From: Coriolopsis trogii
Lineage: Eukaryota; Basidiomycota; Agaricomycetes; Polyporales; Polyporaceae
NCBI GenBank assembly: GCA_020543525.1
Contig: JAHYIO010000037.1
Location: 62,001 to 126,000 of the forward strand
DNA length: 64,000 nt
Direction: 5' to 3'
In this document: positions 54,601-64,000 of the stretch, in pieces
Layout of the letters: every line of letters starts with the position of its first letter
How positions within the stretch are numbered: position 1 is the first letter of the stretch
Notes under the pieces: model-generated
The model's input: only the letters and a program-made list of their open reading frames with translations
Told to the model about the DNA's origin: nothing
Database searches by the model: none
Position numbers and translations under genes: made by a program

Positions 54601-57600
54601 AGACCCAACGGCGTGCCACTGCCAAACGCCACGGACGACTGCGTCGTCGACATCTCCGTCCCCAGGATTACGGGGACGATGCAACTAGCGCAAATCTACA
54701 ATACCTTGTTGGCAGTCCATACCCTACAGAAGCTACTTCCTTCCCGCCCCAGGCCGGTCGCAGTGCCTCCTCGACCTCCATCTACCCTCCGAGTTACGAT
54801 CCAATGTCGGTTACGACACTTGCAGCTCCTATGGAAATTCCCTCTGTCGAGTAAAGTCTACATGCGCCTCTCCTCTCTGGCATGCCGCGTTTCTCACGAG
54901 CACAAGGTTACGGTGGAATGGGACCACATACTGGCTGGAGTTAATGTCCCAATCGTGCGCGACGGTGTCGAGAAGGAGGAATGGGAAGAACTGGTTAGAT
55001 TGCCTCGTTGGCGCGTTGAGGTCGTTCCGGGTGCCGAGCCGCTCGCTGTCAAGGTCAAGGGTGATAGTGGTCGCTTGCGCATCCCTGTGGACTACGTTTT
55101 GGCCGATCTCATTCTCGTCATCAACTTGACGCTGAAGAGTGTCAAACACCTCGTTCGCATTGTTGCTGTTGGTCAATATCAAGACCCGCCGTCACCCCCT
55201 GAAGAGGAAGCCAAGCGTGTCCCCGATATCCACATCAAACTTGGGAGACTCGTCGTAGAGGCAGCCGATGAAGCGCACGAAGCACGGATGGGACTCATAT
55301 GGCGAGCTGGTTTCGACGCTGCGCGTGTCCGGCAACAACGCGAAGACGCTTTCCAAGCGAAAGTAGCCACAATCGTCTCTCCCAAACCTGACTCGTCCCA
55401 GTCGTCTGTACGGAATAACGACTCTGACTTTCAGTTCAGCTCAAAGCACACCGTCTCGATCACGGACGCCCGGAATCGCCTGGACCAGGTGCACAGCGCG
55501 GCTTGGAAGGCAGCGGTGCGGCAAGCGCGTTCACGGCAGACGGAGCGTGAGGAAGCTCATCTACAGGCCTCTGTCGGCTCTTTGCGCATTATTGAGACCG
55601 ATGACGGTGATCTGGTCACGCTCAACCGTATACCACCGGTCCCGCCCCTCGTTCGCCTCACCTTCGATCAACTCTCCCTATCTATCACTCCACCATCCTT
55701 CCCTTATGGTGCCATTCCCGATTTCCTCTTCGAAGCCGGCGGATTACCCCGCGACACCACCTATTCCCTCCTCCTTCCTATGCACATACACTTCACAGTC
55801 GCCTCCTGTCGCACAACGTTCCGCGCGTATCCCCTTCCACTGCTCCATATCCCTCCGGACTCTCGAGGCTCGCAATCTGCTCTAGACTTCGACAGCGATG
55901 TTGCCATCGCGGAGGAGATGGGGACAGAGAACTCGGTTGAGTGGGTCCCTTGCGAGATCATTGAGGCCAATAGCGGGATGATAGGGGCCTCTCAGTTGAC
56001 AATCCGGATACCGAAGACCCTCATGCCTGTCAAATCTTACGCGCGACCAGTGATACGCGTAATGACGGACGGGGTCACCGACTTTTCATGGGGTGTTAGC
56101 TATGGTCCAGCTACACAGGATCTCATGCGTGTGATCGATACGTTGTCGCATGCTCCTCGAGACAGCTCCCCTGCGATAGGTTTCTGGGACAAGGTGGGAA
56201 TATATAAACAACATAGTAGGACATATCACTCACCGGTAACTTAGCTGCGGCTTATCTTCCATTGGCGCGTGAAGGTACTATTCCGAGGCGAGGTCCATTT
56301 GCACATGAAAGGTGCGTTGCATACGTTCTGAGCGTTGTAGTCGCCTCATATGACATCTCAGGTTCTCGCGATCCTTATGAGATACGAGGGTACGGAGCCG
56401 GATTCGCACTATGCTGGAAAGGCAACCCGCAGTTGCTCATCGGCGAGCCCAACGAAGCTAAGGAGCTGATACAAGTCGTAAGCGAAAGCATGTCCGTTAT
56501 TGTACCTAAGTGAGTGGTGAATATCTGCTTCTGCTTCTGCAACTGATTCCCTACAGTATCGAGAGCTCGTATGGCGACGAGGGCACGACGAAGAGCGCTT
56601 ATAGGCGCGCTCAAACGGTCTGCGCCAAACTGCGTTCTGGTGTATGTTTTGGCGTTGGCTTTGCCTTGGAACGAGCGTGTGGTCCAGAATGTACGCGCTG
56701 CACTGGGGATCCTTTCGATCGCAACTGCCGCTTGTTTGATTTCAAACCTCACTACGATGTTAAACTGGAATGGAAAGATCAGAAGCCGGAAATCAAGGTC
56801 GGTTCATCCCATTCATGCCAGACTTACACTGACGCTCGCTCGCAGTCCGTACACGACTCCTACAATGGATTCCGTTCCGATTTCATCCACATGTCCATCT
56901 CACTCACATCCGGATTGCGGAAGACCGCCAACGTCGACTCTAGCAGTCTACATCTGTCTCCCGAGATCTTTGCTCACTTCTGGTCGTGGTGGCACCTCTT
57001 CAACAGCGCACTTTCATTACCGATTCGACAAGGAAGACTCTACCCTCGCAAACGGCCAATCTCGCCTAAGTTCGGACAACACCTGGCCACTCTGAAGTAT
57101 CGGGTCGCGATACCACAACTGTTCATCTCACATGTCTACATGGACAATTCTCAAGATGCCTGGGGAGACGGAGTGTCTCCCTTTGTTGGTGTCAAGGCCC
57201 TTATTGACGAGTTCCATGTTGACATGCACCAGCGAGCATCGGAGTCGACGGAGGCCACTGAAGGCGGGACAAAAGTCGTTCATCACAAGCCATTCTACGC
57301 TATCGAGGTCGTCCTCAGAGGGCTTGATCTGCGCGCTATGTTGGCCGTCTTCTCGGATCCGCTCAAGCAGTGTACGCCTATCGAGTATTCTCCGATGGTC
57401 AACAACTACCGCACCAGGAACGACCTCACAGCTATTGAGTTACACTCCGAATGGATCGATATGGATGACTTCGACATAGACATAGACGAAGATGAGTCCT
57501 CGGCCGAACCTGAGATCTACCTCCTACCCACGGTGTCATGTCCTCGATTTACCTACTTCAAGCAGATCGAGGACGGCGGGCTCGATGGGGGCTCGAATCA

Positions 57601-60600
57601 GCCCTCGGAGCGAAGCAAGTTTGGATCCGAAGACACACACATCTGTTTCCTTGGTAAAGAGCCCTGTAAGTCTTTCACAACTAGTTGTCCATTTTCTCAA
57701 ACTCATTGCCTCGTAGCCGTTCCTCAAGTTCAGATGAAGCTGGCGTCCGAACGAGTCGAGCGGCTTCGTCAAAAAGCTCAGGATGAAGCGAGACATTCAA
57801 CGCAGACTAGAAGTGATGATGGCCATTCCAATGATGGACATGAACCCGTGAGCATTCGGCAACACTGACTCAACACTATGATGGCTGAACCATACGTAGA
57901 AACGGCGCGCAACTCATGACTTGTCCCGGATGATCACTCTGCTAGAGAATTACATTTCGCAGCTCCACCAGGTCGACCTTGCGTCTCAGTCGAAGGCTAG
58001 GAATCGCAATTCCAGTTACTATATGCCAACCGATATGGTTACGCCAGAAGAATGGGCAGGATATGACAACGTGTATCAAGTTCACTGTCCTCATATCATC
58101 ATGGACAACGCTATTCGCGACGTACGTGGCAATTGTCATCGCCTTGGAGCGCCCACTCAACGACCTCTAGATCATGACCCAGTACTACCATTGCTCCAGA
58201 TCACGGAGAGGATTCGAGTATCATATGGCTCAACGGTCAGTTGAAACGTTGCATACAGTAGCGTTTCGAACTCACATCGCTTGCAGTGCTGTCAAGTTCA
58301 TTCGTGACCAGGCCTTGGCTGCTGTTACTGAGCTCAGCCACCATGAGTCGGAGAAGCACAAAAGTCCTGCCTTGAGTGCACAGGTAGCTGCCAACGCTGT
58401 TAAGAAGCTCCTGGGCGGTGAGAACGGCGAATCCTCGCCGTCGCTCGAGTTCGTTTCGCAAACCGTGTCCAAGCTACCAGCGACTGTCGACCCGTTGAAC
58501 GGATGGGCCGAAGGTGTATCCGCGAGGAAAGGTCACTTCTGCCTACTCCTCAAGCCGCAGATTGTACTTAGGAGCAAGGAAGACAACGAGTCTGTATGTA
58601 TCCTTGCTGCCGTTCAGGGCAAGCTCAAGACGTTCTCGATCATGGACAACGCCAACTCCCATGATCCAGTGACTGGCAAAGTCATGAACAGGTAATGTTC
58701 TCGCCTGATGCCGTCAGCCTTCATGGTTAACCTCGCCATACAGGAACTTCGCGTGGCTAACTGGGCTGCAGACGTTCTCACCTTCGGACACCAATACCTC
58801 AGGCAAAGATTCTGTGCCCTTGGAGGTCCTTATCGACTTGAGAGCAGACAACAGCGACTTCGACCGCTTGGTGCCTCAAACAGACGCCACTTTCCAATAT
58901 GACAAGTTCAATCGTCTCCGTCTGCGCAACGATGTCACCTCTGTTGCGAAGACGAGTCAGCATCGGCACGCACACCTGCAGAATCAGACTGTATGCACAG
59001 CTCTCTTCCAATGTCTTTCTGTCGCTTGAGTCTAAGTTTTATCACAGGACTTGATTCGATTACACGTCCCGCGGTTTACGGTGTCCGCCAACGATCGTCA
59101 TTTCCAAGCCATCTCGAACATCGTGACGAATCTTGTCCTCTTCACCGATGCCGCTCATAAGACGCGCGCGGAGAAGCTAGAGAGCCTACTCTTCAGCTAC
59201 GACTTCACGAACCTGTCATCTGCCGCAGACGTTGTCGCCAACATGCAGCAACGCCTACGACAGGCAATGGAGACGAAGCGCGACGCCGAGCAAAAGTTGC
59301 GGGGCCTCGGGACCCCTGGCCGCGTCGAGCTTTTGAAGATCGATGCCCACATCTTGCTCCTCGTTGAGGAGCTGAACCTGATCTTCGACGCTATCAAGCT
59401 CGCGCAGGACAACGTGAACAACGAGTCGGACCAGAAGTCTGCGCTCTTGCTGCATGCCTCATCCGAAGAGGTGTCCTGGAGAATGCTCGACCAGCAAGAT
59501 CAGCTCCTCGCTAAGATCGCGGTGCGGGACACGGACTTCTACTGGCTCAGCAGACACGACAGCTCTACGGTGAACAACCTCGCTGTAGGTGACTTGCAAG
59601 CGTTCGATGGTGCCGCTGATGCGGAGTGGACGGAGATCCTGTCGAAGTACGACGAGCCTCCGAACCACCCGCTCGTCAAGCGCAAGCTGTTCCTGCTGGC
59701 GCATTGGACGGTGCTTCCCCCGGTGGGAGGGATCACGATCTACGAGGACTTCGATCTTTCCTTCCACCCGATGCGACTGCAGATCGACATCCGTGTCGGA
59801 CGCAAGATCATGGAGTATCTCTGGCCGGCGCGCCGGAATCGCCAAGAGGAGCCGGGCGAGACGGAGTCGTTCGTGGTCCCCGAGCACATTGCAAACACGA
59901 ACAACGGCGAAGGCAGCAGCAAGAGAGCGGACGACGTCCCCGCGCTCACATACACGGATTCCCCACGGCATGCATCGTTCGATGTCGCTCCTCGGAAGTC
60001 GTTGGACTCGAACAGGCTGGCGCCACCGCAGCCGGCGCTCCGGCGGCTGGGGACGTCGCGCTCGTTCACGGATTTGCGGAATATGCGGCAGGACTCGCTG
60101 CAGGTGCCGAAGATACACAGGACGAACTCCTCGTCGTCGCTCAGGTTGAAGTCGGCGGAGACGTTTGGGATGTCGAAGCCGAGTCTGTCTGTGGGGACGA
60201 AGGCAGCGCAGGACTCGAAGAAGCTCCGGGAGACGGACGATGCGGCTGAGATGAAGACGCGGGCGTCGCAAAAGACATTTGTCAAGGTCAAGGTGGCCAG
60301 GTGAGTGTCACGTGTGTGTTCACTTGGGGAGGTGGTAGGAACTGACGAGCTGCGATAGTCTACACCTGCTGCTGAGCATCGCGAAGGAGGATTCGTTCCT
60401 CTGCCGCGATGCGCGGATACACACGCGTGATCTGGAGTATCGGAACCAGACCTGGAGTGTAAGTCTGCATGGCGCGTGTCTAGCGTGACATATTCACTCA
60501 CTGTGTGAATAGTTCGAAGAATTCGTTGACCAGTTCATCCCCTCTGGCCGCAACTGGCGAGGATGGGTCAAGGTCGCGTTCCAGCAGCCACTATTCCCCG

Positions 60601-61118
60601 TCCTTCCCGTAGCTCGCGAGCTAATCTCGAAGACGAAATGGATGGCCTCCAAGAAGGATACTCATCCAACCCGGCCGAATACGCCTAAACTGCTCAAGAG
60701 CCACCCCAACCGAGCACATACGGCCGCCAGCGAAGCCTTGCGCAAATCCACGGACGCGCCGCGTGGCCGGAAGTCGAGAGACATGCACCGACCGCCTGCG
60801 TTTGATGCGCCGTTCCTGACCTCGGAACCAGAGTCGTTAATGGACATGAACGCGACGATTGGACCGAAGCGGGAGGGGATGCGGAAGCGCGCGATGAGTC
60901 TGTTCCGGCGGAAGCACCATAGCGGGAAGGAGAGTCTTGATTCCTCGGACACCACGACTAGCGTACGTCTCCTCTCCGTTCCTACCTTTGCGTTCAGTGC
61001 CGACGGCTAACGATCGATGTTCATTGACCAACAGACTGGGTCATCGTCTCGTACGGAGTCGTCACGGACGGAGTCGTCACGGACGGAGTCGTCACGGACG
61101 GAGAGTCATGGGTCATAG
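51611..61118 (+). CDS. FMP27: FMP27/BLTP2 bridge-like lipid transfer protein
   Basis: Very large rod-like protein (Hobbit/SABRE/BLTP2 group) that moves lipids between ER and plasma membrane at contact sites. The start (51611, MNTTTGLDYVFHVFLLRPLG) precedes one membrane helix (ILFVWLVRILSLSLLLRTY), the ER anchor. Multi-exon, at least 12 introns; the largest exon (about 53048-56199) has over 1000 codons. Hallmarks in order: FKAGSGTWKVERIGISYRR at the N-terminus, the GFWDK motif SSPAIGFWDK spliced to LRLIFHWRVKVLFRGEVHL (56170-56310), then SRDPYEIRGYGAGFALCWKG, and the C-terminal block HWTVLPPVGGITIYEDFDL with LQIDIRVGRKIMEYLWPA (59700-59840). A Ser/Arg/Pro-rich tail with RTESS repeats ends at 61118. 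Many beta-rich segments (VKVARFTAS-type) in between fit the long hydrophobic groove of the family. Confidence 0.93.
61050..61108. repeat. 15-bp tandem repeat in the last FMP27 exon
   Basis: Four copies of a CGGACGGAGTCGTCA-type unit encode RTESS in tandem; the last copy is cut to RTES. The frame is kept and the stop follows 8 bp later. Confidence 0.85.
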
Positions 61119-61579
61119 AACAGTCAATCGTAGCTCGCCCAGATATATGATAGGTACAGTATTGCTTCATAATGTCTCTAACTTATGCCCAGCATTCGCG
61201 CTCGCTCTCATCTGTATATCCTATTGCAATCCGAATTGTTTTCGCATAGTGCCGCTCGATGGTGCTGAAGCTGGAGCCGAAGTCCTGAGAGCAGCTTTTG
61301 GAGTCAGCGTCGTGTACTACATGTGCATGGCTACGGAGCTGCCTGTCATGGCGCTTACCCACAGCCGGGAGCAGAGTGTGCGATTGCCAAGGCCGCAGTG
61401 GTCCGAGCTCGCAGGTGGAGTGCGCACGGGCGGCTGTTGACGGTGCCCTGGATGACTTCATCGTCGGCCGTCGCAGGCTCAGCCCCTCTCGGGGCCTGCA
61501 ATGATCAATCAGCCTCCAACTCCTATCTCGCCTTTCTTCTGGTCTCCGCCATCACTTGGCCCGCCCCTCCCTCCGTCTC
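61119..61579. other. Intergenic
   Basis: Between FMP27 and the DUF2985 gene. No gene supported; a plus-strand frame at 60937-61440 runs across the FMP27 end and looks like chance. Confidence 0.5.
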
Positions 61580-63944
61580 ATGCCCTCTGTCCGCGTCAAG
61601 ACAAGCGACGGCTCTTCCGCAGCTCGTCCTCGTTCATCATCCCTTGCCTCTCGGCTACTGCCCATCCAAGAAACACAGCATGGACAGCCCCCTACAACTC
61701 CCGGGACACGAGCATGGGCAGAAAACGGCGCGACCGAAGCCCCTGGCGGCCAAACCACAAGGCCCCGCGCACAGAGCAAAGTCTCGCACCACATCATGTC
61801 CTCGACGCGCCAGGTGCTCCCCAAGACGGCATTGACGCGCGACGACGACGAAACGCCCGTCGCAGGCCCCTCCCGAACTCGCGAAAGCGACGAACAGTCG
61901 TCGAGACATCCCCTGCATCGACATGGCGATACGTACAGCCTTGAGGGACGGCAAGCCGAGCTCCGCGTGCCCATTGACGGCGACCAGGGATTCGAGGGCA
62001 GCCAAATCAACCTCGCGCTCGAAGAGCTCGACCGCGGTCTTGACCACGACGGCTCCTCGACGCACCATCACGATGACATTGTGGAACATCTGGACGCTAT
62101 TGGTGAGCACCCAATATGTGCGGCAGTCCTGTACAGATTGCTGAAGCGCGACCTCAAGACCCACAAGTTTCGACTGTCTCTACCTTGACTAATACTATGA
62201 ATGCAATCGTAATGTCAGTTTCCGACGTTCTCTAGGTATCCACCGTACCTGATCATCTTTGACTTGGCTCCCAGACCACCACTGTCATTCTACTCCCGGA
62301 AACCCGTCATCGTACTACCGCGAATCCGGAGGAAGAAGAAGAAGGCGCAGGACGTTGAGAAGGGCAATGCAGAACCGGAGGAGCATGAACATGAAGACGC
62401 ATTGGATCAACACGTCGAAGATGTTTTGAGAAAGCGCGACAAGTTTCGGAGAGTCATGCAGGGAGTTTGGTCCTTCGTCAAGACGCCGCTGGGAGTGAGT
62501 TTTCATGCTACTCTGGTTGAAGAGGGATCTGCTAACATGTGTTGCAAGTTTATCACCGCTATATATGGGTTCTTAGTTGGTGAGTATATGCGCAGTGTTC
62601 ACATGTTCGCGGGCTGACGCCTTTGTCAGTTTTCTGGGGCACTGGCATTGTATTCTTTCTTGCGAAGTTCATCAACCTACACAACGACATCACACAAGGA
62701 TTCTGGGTCGAGCTATGTCAGCAGGTGGAAACAGGTGTGTTCACTCCAAACTCATCACATGCTGTACAATCTCTGAGTCGCGGCCACCCTAAGGCTTGTT
62801 TACTGCGACGAGTATTGGGTTCATCCCTTTCCGAGTGATGGATACATACCGTGCGTACAACATCAACCTGATCTTATGTCCCCAGCACCATGCTGAACTA
62901 CACTGTATAGGCATCTGCAAGATCTGGCGTTACAAACGTCTCATCGCCAAGCGGCGCGTACAAGCAGGCCTTCCAGAGCTATACGATCCGGACGACCTCC
63001 CCGACCCTGTGTACGACCCCAACTATGTTCAAGTATTGACGGAGAAGGAACAAATCGACCTGCATTATCGTTAGTATCCGTCTTGTCCGTCCACAGCCTC
63101 CTCATCTGAGACTGCCTCGCAGAGCAACACCAATTCATGAAATCCCAGACTTGGTACCGCCCACATGGCACCCAGACTCATAGGGTGAGTCAATCGGACT
63201 GTCTTCAGAAGACCAAATTGCTGACTTTTGTATGCAACAGGCATTCCCGATCAAGTGAGGAGCTTGCCTCTCACTAACAGGAGTCGGTACTGACATGTTC
63301 ACCTCAGCCTAGCGCTCTGGATCTGCGTCTGCAACGACCTGAACTCATTCTTCCAGTGTCTTCTGAGCGGCACGATGTGGGGATTGGACCGGTACGCTTG
63401 ACCCCCGTCGCTTGTGCGAACACGCCTAACGTCAGCTCGTTCTGCAGCTTCCAACGGCCTGCCTGGACGACTGGGACGACGCTACCTGCGGCATTTGTGC
63501 GTATCTGCGCCAACGTTCCTCTACTGTGGCCAGCTTCCCCTGACGCATGTTTTCTTTGCCTACGCGCAGGTCGCCGGTATCATCGCCGGCGTGCTCATCT
63601 ACTGGGGCGCCAAGAAGACGCGGCGGACGGAGCAAGTCGAGGACCGCCTGCGGATGGCGCTCTTGATGGAGCATGACCCGAAGCGTGCCTTTGATCGGAC
63701 CGATTCCGCTTCGCCCACCGTCGAGGAGGCATCCGAGTCTCCGGAGAAGATGCCTCAAGCAAAGACGAACGAGTCGGTCAAGGACGCCGTCAGGGCCGCC
63801 GAACCAAGTGCTCCAGTGGGACGAGACGCAGAGAAGAATTTGACCACAACGGCCCCTACCGTCAATCGTGAGCCGTCTAGCACGTCGCTGGATTTCGTGG
63901 AGGAGATGGTTGTACCCCCGGCCGAGAATGCCCATGCTTCATAG
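61580..63944 (+). CDS. DUF2985 multi-pass membrane protein
   Basis: A fungal membrane family of unknown role. The earliest ATG in frame is 61580 (MPSVRVKTSDG); an ATG at 61796 (MSSTRQVLPKTALTR) is an equally good start. The first part is disordered and acidic (LALEELDRGLDHDGSS). After introns comes IPPYLIIFDLAPRPPLSFYS, a basic stretch (IRRKKKKAQDVEK) and the domain core: TAIYGFLV spliced to FWGTGIVFFLAKFINLHND, QGFWVELCQQVETG, IGFIPFRVMDTYR, ICKIWRYKRLIAKRRVQAG, LPELYDPDDLPDPVYDPNYV, the QTWYRPHGTQTHRAFPI signature and ALWICVCNDLNSFFQCLLSG. A last helix (VAGIIAGVLIYWGAKKTRR) and an acidic Ser/Pro-rich tail end at 63944. About eight introns are inferred. YDPDDLPDP and WYRPHGT identify the family firmly. 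Confidence 0.85.
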
Positions 63945-64000
63945 TGTCACTCATGGTTCCACATCCACGGCTTGTTTATAGACATTCTACATGGTCATCC

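Noticed and set aside
59459..60501. Long antisense open frames (minus) and a second plus frame over the end of FMP27
   Set aside because: GC-rich codon bias keeps other frames open; the FMP27 frame holds the conserved family motifs.

Overview
This window looks like nuclear DNA from a filamentous basidiomycete, most likely an agaricomycete. Genes sit on both strands, close together, and are cut by many short introns (about 43-75 nt) with GTRNGT donors and YAG acceptors. Several protein families are typical of mushroom genomes: a SUN-domain protein, a T5orf172/GIY-YIG protein, a WD40 protein, a BTB protein, a DUF2985 membrane protein and a Tnp2 transposase. There are no bacterial operons and I found no CRISPR array or RNA gene. 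Gene models below were spliced by eye from conserved motifs, so internal exon borders are inferred unless given exactly.

Positions 1-20300 are accessory-like. They hold a proline-rich YPPG-repeat protein cut by the left edge, a SUN-domain gene whose frame breaks inside the domain, several unrecognised genes, a J-domain-like protein, a T5orf172 protein, a WD40 protein with a C-terminal membrane segment, two unknown plus-strand genes and an LRR/F-box-like gene. Positions 20300-26100 hold a CACTA-type (Tnp2) DNA transposon with an apparently intact multi-exon transposase. It is followed by 118-bp tandem repeats rich in inverted ACAAAGCG/CGCTTTGT motifs, then an array of GGAAATT/AATTTCC motifs.

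Positions 26300-64000 are mostly conserved housekeeping genes: a long coiled-coil protein, a BTB protein, casein kinase 2 beta, ribosomal protein eL36, a VTT/TVP38-like membrane protein, a fluoride exporter (FEX), 3-ketodihydrosphingosine reductase (TSC10), a small four-helix membrane protein, the mitochondrial insertase COX18, ribosomal protein eL6, a pyrimidine 5'-nucleotidase of the HAD superfamily, a PHAF1/UPF0183 protein, DNA polymerase epsilon subunit B (DPB2), the giant lipid-transfer protein FMP27/BLTP2 (about 9.5 kb) and a DUF2985 protein.

The genes do not form one pathway cluster. The most informative local structures are three MluI-type (ACGCGT) boxes in the shared DPB2/PHAF1 promoter, the frameshift in the SUN gene, the repeat-flanked transposon and an acidic, proline-rich C-terminal extension on CK2 beta. 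I did not find convincing evidence for a wholly new biological system.
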